NCBI GenBank assembly: GCA_008501545.1
Contig: QQUM01000308.1
Location: 1-5,735 of the forward strand
DNA: 5,735 nucleotides
Direction of reading: 5' to 3'
DNA from: Calditrichota bacterium
GTDB lineage: Bacteria; Zhuqueibacterota; Zhuqueibacteria; Zhuqueibacterales; Geothermadaptataceae
Positions 1 to 5,010 of this stretch are shown piece by piece (positions within the stretch are counted from its first letter, which is position 1; the number at the start of each line of letters is the position of its first letter). The notes under the pieces are model-generated. The model saw only the letters and a list, made by a program, of their open reading frames with translations. It was not told where the DNA came from and did no database searches. A program made the position numbers and the translations under genes.

Positions 1-69
1 ATGCTCGATGGATTGTTGGATGAGATGTTCTCTTTTTTAAAAAGAGGCAAACAAGCGGTTGCCGCATAA
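1..69 (+). CDS. Possible 3' end of a gene cut by the window edge
   Basis: Frame 1 is open from the first base to a TAA at 67-69 and reads as 22 residues (MLDGLLDEMFSFLKRGKQAVAA). The other two plus frames hit stops within about 40 bases. The peptide looks like an acidic-then-basic amphipathic helix, as often seen at a protein C-terminus. The ATG at position 1 may be an internal codon, because the upstream part is missing. The fragment is too short to assign a family. It could equally be chance, since repeat DNA starts straight after it. No function is proposed. Confidence 0.35.
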   Translation: MLDGLLDEMFSFLKRGKQAVAA

Positions 70-75
70 GACTTG

Positions 76-115
76 ATTCATCTCTTCTGCTGGAAAGCGC
101 AGAAACCTGAATGAC
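76..115 (+). repeat. CCGG-type hairpin repeat, diverged copy 1
   Basis: This 40-base unit aligns without gaps to 227-266, with 31 of 40 positions identical by eye. It folds as ATTCA (76-80) with TGAAT (108-112) and TTCTGC (85-90) with GCAGAA (99-104), around a TGGAAAGC loop. Two of the differences from the 227-266 copy are paired changes that keep the stem (A-T for C-G in the outer stem, C-G for T-A in the inner stem). It begins just after the putative stop at 69. Confidence 0.6.
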
Positions 116-166
116 TTTCAGGAAAACAATCGTTCAGAAGTTTGCTCCTGCGCGGGTAATGTTTTT

Positions 167-180
167 GGGGCATATGCCCC
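167..180. repeat. Perfect 14-bp palindrome GGGGCATATGCCCC
   Basis: GGGGCAT at 167-173 is the exact reverse complement of ATGCCCC at 174-180, with no spacer. It has no T-tract on either side and no gene close enough to make it an obvious operator. It may be part of a longer degenerate repeat covering about 150-215, where ACATG (196-200) and CATGT (209-213) form another short inverted pair. Confidence 0.45.
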
Positions 181-226
181 GGTGCATGAATGCGCACATG
201 AGAAATCCCATGTACGATCGATTAAG

Positions 227-266
227 ATTCCGGTATTTTGCTGGAAAACGCAAAAACCGGAATGAC
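227..266 (+). repeat. CCGG-type hairpin repeat, best-preserved copy 2
   Basis: ATTCCGGT (227-234) pairs perfectly with ACCGGAAT (256-263), and TTTTGC (236-241) pairs perfectly with GCAAAA (250-255). One unpaired base (235) separates the two stem parts and the loop is TGGAAAAC. The 14-bp stem in an intergenic spacer, with related copies nearby, marks it as a repetitive extragenic palindrome-like unit. The trailing GAATGAC is shared with the copy at 76-115. Confidence 0.7.
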
Positions 267-282
267 GAGGGGAAGGGCTGTC

Positions 283-314
283 ATGCCGGTTTGCGCTTTT
301 TGCAATACCGGCAT
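283..314 (-). repeat. CCGG-type hairpin repeat, inverted copy 3 with short loop
   Basis: ATGCCGGT (283-290) pairs with ACCGGCAT (307-314), and TTGC (291-294) pairs with GCAA (302-305), leaving one bulged base (306) and a loop of about seven bases. Read on the minus strand it resembles the unit at 227-266, including the GGTATT and GCAAACCGG segments and a trailing ATGAC. The third stem pair is G-C here and T-A at 227-266, a paired substitution. The inverted arrangement of copies 2 and 3 forms a head-to-head pair about 16 bases apart. Confidence 0.65.
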
Positions 315-359
315 CTTTCTGTGCAGGCACATATTTTTTATTTGTTGCCCATATTCCTT

Positions 360-427
360 CTAGCGCGAAAGCGTCCCGCTGAGCGCAACGGGCGTTGTCC
401 TCGGCGAGACGCCTTCGGACTAGTTCC
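360..427 (+). repeat. 68-bp palindromic element, copy A
   Basis: This matches 1934-2001 at 65 of 68 positions in the same orientation. It is a long imperfect hairpin. CTAG (360-363) and ACTAG (419-423) close the ends. CGAA pairs with TTCG, and GCGTCCCGC (371-379) pairs with GCGAGACGC (404-412) with one mismatch. CAACG and CGTTG form the inner stem near the tip. The two copies bracket the DUF1566 gene. Confidence 0.8.
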
Positions 428-445
428 TGAAATTTATGATCAAAA

Positions 446-523
446 TGTGCGACGCACTTTATGTAGGATGCACGAAGCAGTAAGACATTCACCGGTTCGC
501 TCTGGAATGAAGTGCGTCGCACA
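446..523. repeat. 78-bp unit bounded by perfect 14-bp inverted repeats
   Basis: TGTGCGACGCACTT (446-459) is the exact reverse complement of AAGTGCGTCGCACA (510-523). Each arm also contains a smaller palindrome, GTGCG-N-CGCAC. Inside, CATTC (486-490) can pair with GAATG (505-509) immediately before the right arm. The 50-base interior has no reading frame of note. Its size and design resemble a non-autonomous palindromic repeat. No second copy is present in the window and no clear target-site duplication is visible. Confidence 0.65.
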
Positions 524-547
524 ATTCTCCTCCCCAAAATATTTTCG

Positions 548-562
548 ACCCGCTTCGCGGGT
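548..562. repeat. Short hairpin ACCCGC-TTC-GCGGGT
   Basis: There is a perfect 6-bp stem (548-553 with 557-562) around a TTC loop. It lies about 110 bases beyond the stop of the minus-strand DUF1566 gene, and no T-run follows it on either strand, so it is a poor intrinsic terminator. The word CGCGGGTAAT also occurs at 151-160, which suggests both are pieces of a repeated sequence. Confidence 0.4.
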
Positions 563-673
563 AATCGCTTTGGATTTGTGACAAAATCTTTATTCTTTGA
601 AAAATCAAAGGATAAAGGGTCAAAAAATTCAAAGTATCAAAAGCCATGGGCCGGCGAAGCAAAACCAATGTCG

Positions 674-1726
674 TCAACGAACTGCTCGCACATAAAAGTT
701 GCCGCCGGGAACGTCGTCATCGTAAACGCCGAAAATAAAATTGACGATCCACGACTGTGAAGTCACCCTTAAATCAGCAGTCCATATCCATTTCTGCGTT
801 TTATCAAACATCGAATCAATGTACAAATCACCATCCTTTTTCGGTTCCATCAGACTCATTGCTTCTTCCAACGTTGGTAAACGCCAATCAGAAAATCCAC
901 CAAACTTCCGGCGATTCAAATCTGCAATATAATTTTGAGCTTCAGAAAAATGCATGCTATTCTTCGAACCTGATTGCTGCCAATACAAACCAGTAGCCCT
1001 ATCAAACAAAACTTCGCCCTTCGCTTTGATTTCATATTGGTGTTTTATGCCGTTACCATTTGGATTCATATTTCGATCAAAATAGCCCTTCTTAACAATC
1101 ATGCGTTTGGCTTCGTCAATAGATAAAAAATTTCCATCATCCACAGAAAAATCTTTGCGTGCAATATCTTCGCCTCGTTTCTCCGTCACCTGTCGCTGTG
1201 CTTGCAAATCATTTCTTTGTGCAGCCAACGAATCCGCTCTTTGCTCCGCCTCTTTTGCTAATAATTGAAAATTACGTTTTTCCTGTTCAGAACGAAGAGA
1301 TTGACCAGCGAGCGTTTTGTATTCGTTGTTCAGCTTGGCAAAACTTGTTTGCAAATCCTTCTGCTGTTTAATGAGTTTGTCCTGCACAGTTTTTATGGAA
1401 TCATTGGCAGCAAGCAAACTCTGTTTATCTCTTTCTAACTTTTGAGATTTTAAAATTAATATGCGTTTTGTTGAATCATTGACAGCTTCAGCTAATTCAC
1501 TTTTTACTCGTAAGGACTGCGCTTCTATTTTTGCATTCTCGGCTTTGCTCGTAAGAATCGGTGAGATAACAGAGATTACCGTTCCAGAGCCAATGATTCC
1601 ACCTAACACATAGGCTAAAACTTTGAATTTTGTTCGATTTTCAGTTTCTCGCTGCTCAGCTTTGATTTTATCAATCTCCGCCTGCAGTTTCTGTTTTTCG
1701 AGTTGATCTTTTGTTGGTTCTGTCAT
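674..1726 (-). CDS. Membrane-anchored coiled-coil protein with C-terminal DUF1566 (Lcl_C-like) domain
   Basis: This is a protein of 350 residues. Residues 1-33 are charged and helical. Residues 34-58 form one hydrophobic segment (VLAYVLGGIIGSGTVISVI core), probably a membrane anchor. Residues 60-195 are rich in Lys, Glu, Gln and Ala with a heptad-like pattern, so a long coiled coil is likely. The C-terminal 115 residues carry DUF1566 hallmarks: FDRATGLYWQ (241-250), GGFSDWRLPT (276-285), WIWTAD (313-318) and a final VRAVR. This family has a C-type-lectin/FGE-like fold and often serves in surface binding; the ligand here is unknown. Which side of the membrane the coil and domain occupy cannot be settled from sequence. 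The ATG at 1726 has only a weak GAG upstream. The gene stands alone, flanked by direct copies of a 68-bp palindrome. The domain call is firm; any role is open. Confidence 0.85.
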   Translation of the reverse strand: MTEPTKDQLEKQKLQAEIDKIKAEQRETENRTKFKVLAYVLGGIIGSGTVISVISPILTSKAENAKIEAQSLRVKSELAEAVNDSTKRILILKSQKLERDKQSLLAANDSIKTVQDKLIKQQKDLQTSFAKLNNEYKTLAGQSLRSEQEKRNFQLLAKEAEQRADSLAAQRNDLQAQRQVTEKRGEDIARKDFSVDDGNFLSIDEAKRMIVKKGYFDRNMNPNGNGIKHQYEIKAKGEVLFDRATGLYWQQSGSKNSMHFSEAQNYIADLNRRKFGGFSDWRLPTLEEAMSLMEPKKDGDLYIDSMFDKTQKWIWTADLRVTSQSWIVNFIFGVYDDDVPGGNFYVRAVR

Positions 1727-1886
1727 TTTTTTCTCGGTAAATTAAAGTTACACCGACAATCCCGGGGTTCCCAAATTAAAGCATATGCAGCCATATAACT
1801 TCAGTGAATTTTGATACGAAATCCGGGGATTGCTTCTTTGCAAATTTAGCCAAAGTCCTTGGAATTGCAAGAAATTTAATTACTTA

Positions 1887-2048
1887 ACGTGAGTTCGTTA
1901 TAAGGTTTTCATGATTTGACAGGCTCTATAAGACTAGAGCGAAAGCGTCCCGCTGAGCGCAACGTGCGTTGTCCTCGGCGGGACGCCTTCGGACTAGTTC
2001 CCAAGAATTCAGTCTTTTCTTCTCCAAATTTTTACATCGAACTCACGT
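1887..2048. repeat. 11-bp inverted repeat flanking the 68-bp palindrome
   Basis: ACGTGAGTTCG (1887-1897) is the exact reverse complement of CGAACTCACGT (2038-2048). The gaps to the central palindrome are nearly equal, about 36 bases on each side. This gives a 162-bp nested symmetric structure ending only a few bases from the sulfatase stop. The intervening arms are not clearly complementary and copy A does not show the same outer repeat, so chance cannot be excluded. Confidence 0.4.
1934..2001 (+). repeat. 68-bp palindromic element, copy B
   Basis: This is the better-preserved copy. ACTAG (1933-1937) pairs with CTAGT (1994-1998), CGAA with TTCG, and GCGTCCCGC (1945-1953) perfectly with GCGGGACGC (1978-1986). 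GAG pairs with CTC, and CAACG with CGTTG at the tip. The three differences from 360-427 include one that restores pairing in the 9-bp stem. It lies downstream of the sulfatase stop and upstream of the DUF1566 start. It could fold in RNA, but no T-tract follows. Confidence 0.8.
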
Positions 2049-2054
2049 AACTTT

Positions 2055-3593
2055 TCAATCACCCAACTGTGGTATTTTAAACCGCTCTACCGGCGAGGGC
2101 ACATGTTCCCGTTCCATAATCGATTTTATTTTTTCCACAATATCCGGATGTGCTCCCGCGACGTCATTTTGCTCCTGGATATCCGTTTCCAGATCGTACA
2201 ATTCGATGGCCAAATTGCCCTCAAAAATATTCTTGCGAATCGCCTTCCACTTGCCCATACGCACCGCCTGCTGCCCTTTGTAGGATGGAAATTCCCAATA
2301 CAAAAATTCATGTTCCCTTTGTGGCTCACCAAGCAATTCCGGCAGCAAACTGATACCATCGGTAGGCACTTGCATTTGCGAACCGGCAATGTCTCGAAAT
2401 GTAGGCATAAAATCGTAAAAAGCTGATATATGATCGGACGCACTTCCTTTCGCAATGCGTCCCGGCCAGTTGGCAATCATCGGCACGCGAATGCCACCTT
2501 CGTGCACAAAACCTTTGCCCCAGCCGTATTCGGTTTTAAATGGTTTGGCGCTGTCGAAAAACGGCGTGTCCGCGCCACCGGCGTAAGTCGGGCCGTTGTC
2601 GCTGGTGAAAATGATGAGGGTGTTGTCGGAAATGCCAAGTGTTTTCAGCTTCTCAACCAACTCACCGACCTGGTCGTCCAGCGTGGAAATCATTGCAGCG
2701 TAGGTAGCGCGGGGTGTTCGGTTGGGGAAGTAACCACGACCTGTGTAAGGCTGCTCGGATCCAAGCTTTTTCGCATAATAATCCACCCATTTTTGCGGCG
2801 CTTGTAACGGCACGTGAGGAATCGGCGAGGCGTAATAAAGGAAGAACGGCCTTTGTGCATTATCTTCAATAAATCGCAGCGCCTCTTTGTGCATGCGTTC
2901 CGGTGCGTAGTCTTCAAGTTGAAAATTGGCATAGCTGGCCGGATCGTTTGGATCGGCATCGGCTGCTAAATTGGTGTGCGGCGCTATCATTTTGTTGTTT
3001 AAAAGTACACGCTCTTCATTATTCCATAAATGCATCGGGTAGTAAGTGTGTGCCTGGCGTTGGCAATTGTAGCCGAAGAAAAAGTCGAATCCCTGACGAT
3101 TGGGCACACCTTCTGTTTCCGGTGCACCGAGTCCCCATTTGCCGACAGCGCCGGTTTTATAGCCTGCCGTTTGCAGCATTTCCGCCATCGTCAGCACGCT
3201 ATCCGGCAACGGTCGCTGGCCTTCCAGTTTGGGATTTTCAAACATTGCCTGGTAGTCCCAGACATCGCCACGTTCTTTCCACTCGTCGTTGCCGCGGACG
3301 TGCGCATGGCCACTGTGCTTGCCGGTTAACAAAGTACAGCGTGCCGGTGCGCAAACCGGTGCTCCGGAATAATGCTGTGTAAAACGCATACCCGATTCTG
3401 CCAAAGCATCAATGTTCGGTGTCTCGATGATTTCCTGACCGTAACAGCCAAGTTCACCGTAGCCGAGATCATCTGCCAGAATAAAAATGATGTTAGGTTT
3501 TTGTCGGGAGGAATTGCACGCAGTAAAAGCCAGCAGAAGTATTCCAGCAAAAATTATTTGGAAAAAATTTGGCTTTAAAATTTGTGTTCGCAT
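2055..3593 (-). CDS. Exported lipoprotein sulfatase (arylsulfatase family, type I formylglycine)
   Basis: This is a protein of 512 residues that hydrolyses sulfate esters; the substrate is not known. The N-terminus has Lys, a hydrophobic stretch (10-25) and Cys26 after FTA, a slightly atypical lipobox, suggesting a periplasmic or surface lipoprotein. Family signatures are the metal-binding Asp41-Asp42 (ILADDLG), CAPARCTLLTG at 81-91 (Cys81 is the formylglycine precursor, Arg85 follows), PHVPLQAP with His260, SDNG with Asp332-Asn333, and Lys360 before HEGGIRVP. The usual GKWHLG motif reads GKWGLG (151-156), followed by GYNCQRQAHTYYP (174-186). I chose the ATG at 3593 because AGGAAA (3602-3607 on the minus strand) sits 8 bases upstream; an earlier ATG at 3641 would add 16 residues before the signal peptide. 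Activity requires an FGE or anaerobic sulfatase-maturating enzyme, neither of which is in the window. The family is certain, the substrate is not. Confidence 0.93.
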   Translation of the reverse strand: MRTQILKPNFFQIIFAGILLLAFTACNSSRQKPNIIFILADDLGYGELGCYGQEIIETPNIDALAESGMRFTQHYSGAPVCAPARCTLLTGKHSGHAHVRGNDEWKERGDVWDYQAMFENPKLEGQRPLPDSVLTMAEMLQTAGYKTGAVGKWGLGAPETEGVPNRQGFDFFFGYNCQRQAHTYYPMHLWNNEERVLLNNKMIAPHTNLAADADPNDPASYANFQLEDYAPERMHKEALRFIEDNAQRPFFLYYASPIPHVPLQAPQKWVDYYAKKLGSEQPYTGRGYFPNRTPRATYAAMISTLDDQVGELVEKLKTLGISDNTLIIFTSDNGPTYAGGADTPFFDSAKPFKTEYGWGKGFVHEGGIRVPMIANWPGRIAKGSASDHISAFYDFMPTFRDIAGSQMQVPTDGISLLPELLGEPQREHEFLYWEFPSYKGQQAVRMGKWKAIRKNIFEGNLAIELYDLETDIQEQNDVAGAHPDIVEKIKSIMEREHVPSPVERFKIPQLGD

Positions 3594-3601
3594 TTTCTTT
3601 A

Positions 3602-3607
3602 TTTCCT
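3602..3607 (-). promoter_or_regulatory. Ribosome binding site deciding the sulfatase start
   Basis: The minus strand reads AGGAAA, then 8 bases, then ATG at 3593. This supports the inner start over the ATG at 3641, and it places the signal peptide at the true N-terminus. Confidence 0.6.
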
Positions 3608-3665
3608 GTCGAGTTTTACATTTTAGTAATTGGATATTCAATATTTTTATGTTGGGGGAGGATGA

Positions 3666-3740
3666 TGTTTGTAGTGAAGGCTTTAGCCTTTCCTTATTGC
3701 GGTAAACGCCCGGGAGAGACTTAAGTCTCCACTACGAACA
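3666..3740. repeat. 75-bp palindromic repeat with two inner hairpins
   Basis: The outer arms TGTTTGTAGTG (3666-3676) and CACTACGAACA (3730-3740) are complementary with a single mismatch. Inside, AAGGCT (3677-3682) pairs with AGCCTT (3685-3690), and GAGACTTAAGTCTC (3716-3729) is a perfect 14-bp palindrome. A central piece of about 25 bases, including CGCCCGGG, joins them. The fold is a three-way junction, typical of repetitive extragenic palindromes. It lies in the divergent spacer about 70 bases upstream of the sulfatase start. Confidence 0.7.
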
Positions 3741-3939
3741 TATCTTCAAACTTTATAAACGCCGGTGGCTGCAACTCAAAAAGATCCTTCCCAGGATGAC
3801 GAAATGAGATGTGGATGCAACAGCTTTTGATTTTATCATAAAATTTAACACGAATTATTACAAATCAAAACAACCTCTGGAATAATTGGCAGCGGGATAT
3901 TGTCCCCTTTTTGCATAGACTAAACAATAAAAAACGCTA

Positions 3940-3945
3940 AAGGAA
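3940..3945 (+). promoter_or_regulatory. Ribosome binding site of the SDR gene
   Basis: AAGGAA ends 4 bases before the ATG at 3950. The spacing is short but workable, and there is no competing in-frame start nearby upstream. Confidence 0.55.
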
Positions 3946-3949
3946 CGCT

Positions 3950-4666
3950 ATGAATTTAGAAAACAAAGTCGCGCTTGTCACGGGCGCAAGCAAAGGAATC
4001 GGGCGCGCTATTGCATTACGATTGGTCGAAAATGGCTGCAATATAGCCCTTACCGCCCGCTCGGAAATGGATTTGAATGCCGTGAAAACCGAATGTGAAA
4101 AAGGAGGCAGGGATGTATTCGTTGCAGCGGCGGATATGACCAATGAAGGCGATATCAATCGCTGCGTGAATAAAACTGTCGAGCATTTTGGCAAACTGGA
4201 TATTCTTATCAATAATGCAGGTATCGGCCATTTCAGCCCGATTGCTGAAATGGCGACAGCGGACTGGGACGCTATGTTCAATTTGAATATCCGTGGTTTG
4301 TTTTTGATGACGCGAGCCTGCCTGCCGCACCTGAAAAACAATGACGAATCAGCAGTGATCAACATTTCTTCACTGGCAGGAAAAAATTCCTTTGCCGGGG
4401 GCGGTGGTTATACTGCAACCAAACATGCGCTTATGGCTTTCACACGTTGCCTGATGATGGAAGAACGCAAAAACGGCATGCGCGTCTCGGCCATTTGTCC
4501 GGGTTCAGTAGACACTGCCTTTGGTGGTCACTTGCGGCCTGACGATGATCCCAAGAAAAAACGCATTCTGCAATCCGACGATGTTGCCGAAACCGTGCTG
4601 CACGTGCTGCAGATGCCACCGCAAGCGATGGTCAGCGAAGTGGATATGCGGCCGTCGAATCCGTGA
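3950..4666 (+). CDS. Classical short-chain dehydrogenase/reductase (SDR)
   Basis: This is a cytosolic NAD(P)-dependent oxidoreductase of 238 residues, a normal length for classical SDRs. It has the Rossmann cofactor motif TGASKGIG (11-18), Asp62 following the fourth strand, NNAG (88-91) and Asn113. The catalytic set is Ser141, Tyr154 and Lys158 (YTATK), followed by CPGSVDT (183-189). Lys15 and Arg37 are basic residues at the sites that usually bind the NADPH 2'-phosphate, so NADP(H) preference is likely. The C-terminus, EVDMRPSNP, resembles 3-oxoacyl-ACP-reductase-like and YdfG-like SDRs, but the sequence does not fix the substrate. It is monocistronic by context, divergent from the sulfatase, with AAGGAA before its ATG and a hairpin after its stop. 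The family call is firm; naming it fabG would be over-annotation. Confidence 0.93.
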   Translation: MNLENKVALVTGASKGIGRAIALRLVENGCNIALTARSEMDLNAVKTECEKGGRDVFVAAADMTNEGDINRCVNKTVEHFGKLDILINNAGIGHFSPIAEMATADWDAMFNLNIRGLFLMTRACLPHLKNNDESAVINISSLAGKNSFAGGGGYTATKHALMAFTRCLMMEERKNGMRVSAICPGSVDTAFGGHLRPDDDPKKKRILQSDDVAETVLHVLQMPPQAMVSEVDMRPSNP

Positions 4667-4872
4667 CGGAATGAGAAGGTGCGACATGAATGTCGCGTTA
4701 CGAACTTTGATACAACCATGCACATGCAGCAGGTCACGCCTGGATCAATTTATCCTTATCACTCGTAATTTCCAATTTTGTATTTCATCCTGAATAATTT
4801 GGACTCTTGTATCTGAATTTGAAAACCGTATCTTTCCGGAGATTAGATTGATAACAGTCCGAATTCTCAAAA
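4667..4872. other. Spacer after the SDR gene
   Basis: Apart from the hairpin at 4681-4696 and its TACGAAC tail, these 206 bases are A/T-rich and show no gene. No convincing promoter for the following small open frame was found. Confidence 0.5.
4681..4705 (+). repeat. Hairpin plus TACGAAC, resembling half of the 3666-3740 repeat
   Basis: GCGACA (4681-4686) pairs with TGTCGC (4691-4696) around a TGAA loop, and GT-TACGAAC (4697-4705) follows. The right half of the 3666-3740 unit has the same order: a GNGAC...GTCNC hairpin, then CAC-TACGAAC. It starts 15 bases after the SDR stop, so it could slow or end transcription, but it lacks the T-run of an intrinsic terminator. I favour a truncated repeat. 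Confidence 0.45.
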
Positions 4873-5010
4873 ATGGAGTTACTTTTGTTTACGCATCCGC
4901 TTTTTATCACGCTTATTGTTGTGGTCATTGTAGGACATGTTGTGGGGATAATATGGTGGGTTTTAAAACTTTTGAGGAACGACCCTGATCAATTTGAAAA
5001 CAATGAATAA
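4873..5010 (+). CDS. Possible 45-residue single-pass membrane peptide
   Basis: The ATG at 4873 opens a frame of 45 codons ending in TAA at 5008-5010. Residues 9-33 are strongly hydrophobic (core PLFITLIVVVIVGHVVGIIWW), followed by basic KLLR and an acidic hydrophilic tail ending ENNE, as expected for a one-helix membrane peptide with positive charges at the inner face. No Shine-Dalgarno sequence is seen upstream, which weakens the call. The same frame stays open beyond the TAA to 5238, so this could also be the first part of a gene broken by a nonsense change. I do not recognise a family. It is oriented toward the hicA-hicB pair on the opposite strand. Confidence 0.4.
   Translation: MELLLFTHPLFITLIVVVIVGHVVGIIWWVLKLLRNDPDQFENNE

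Larger units (their letters stand above)
70..673. other. Gene-free spacer packed with palindromic repeats
   Basis: About 600 bases lie between the possible partial gene and the end of the DUF1566 gene. The long open frames here on both strands translate the repeat units themselves, are rich in Arg, Cys and His, overlap each other and have no recognisable domain, so I do not call them genes. The spacer contains at least seven inverted-repeat structures, listed separately. Near 592-613 there is also a CTTTGA/TCAAAG hairpin with an AAAA loop, inside an A/T-rich tract with several CTTTGA-like words read on the minus strand. No tRNA, rRNA or CRISPR structure is visible. Confidence 0.7.
1727..2054. 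other. Spacer between sulfatase and DUF1566 genes
   Basis: These 328 bases contain no credible gene. They hold the second 68-bp palindrome (1934-2001), a perfect 11-bp inverted repeat placed almost symmetrically around it, and a weaker pair, CAATCCC (1757-1763) with GGGATTG (1826-1832). The DUF1566 promoter should lie here on the minus strand, but I see no convincing -35/-10 pair. Nothing here looks like a T-tailed terminator for the sulfatase. Confidence 0.6.
3594..3949. other. Divergent intergenic region between sulfatase and SDR genes
   Basis: These 356 bases separate two divergent starts and must hold both promoters. They contain the two-hairpin repeat at 3666-3740 and a small hairpin, ATCCT (3784-3788) with AGGAT (3793-3797), within AAGATCCTTCCCAGGATGAC. 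That second sequence looks like another dispersed-repeat fragment. The A/T-rich stretch 3835-3935 is the likely promoter zone for the reductase, but I cannot name a reliable -35/-10 pair. Confidence 0.55.

Noticed and set aside
111..581. Overlapping long open frames on both strands (156 codons plus at 111-581, 139 codons minus at 118-537).
   Set aside because: They translate the palindromic repeats, overlap each other almost completely, have Arg/Cys/His-rich compositions without domains, and lack ribosome binding sites.
70..673. CRISPR array, because of repeated hairpin units.
   Set aside because: The repeats are irregularly spaced, diverged, in both orientations and of different families; there are no regular spacers or cas genes.
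489..677. A 62-codon minus-strand frame just downstream of the DUF1566 gene.
   Set aside because: It overlaps the end of the DUF1566 gene and a CTTTGA-rich low-complexity tract; there is no family resemblance and no ribosome site.
1812..1822. The 11-base word TGATACGAAAT, shared with 5724-5734 upstream of hicA, as a common operator.
   Set aside because: Several shared 11-mers are expected by chance in a window this long, it is not palindromic, and the neighbouring bases do not match.
2903..3382. A 159-codon plus-strand frame opposite the sulfatase.
   Set aside because: It is antisense to strongly conserved sulfatase codons, has a shadow-like composition and no domain.
674..3593. Sulfatase and DUF1566 gene as an operon in which the DUF1566 (FGE-like fold) protein matures the sulfatase.
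   Set aside because: A 328-base spacer with a long palindrome separates them, and DUF1566 is a different family from the formylglycine-generating enzyme, with no visible FGE active-site cysteines.
3937..4365. A 142-codon minus-strand frame opposite the SDR gene.
   Set aside because: It is the antisense shadow of an intact SDR with all catalytic motifs.
4681..4696. Intrinsic terminator of the SDR gene.
   Set aside because: The stem is good, but it is followed by GTTACGAAC and not a T-run; it fits a repeat fragment better.
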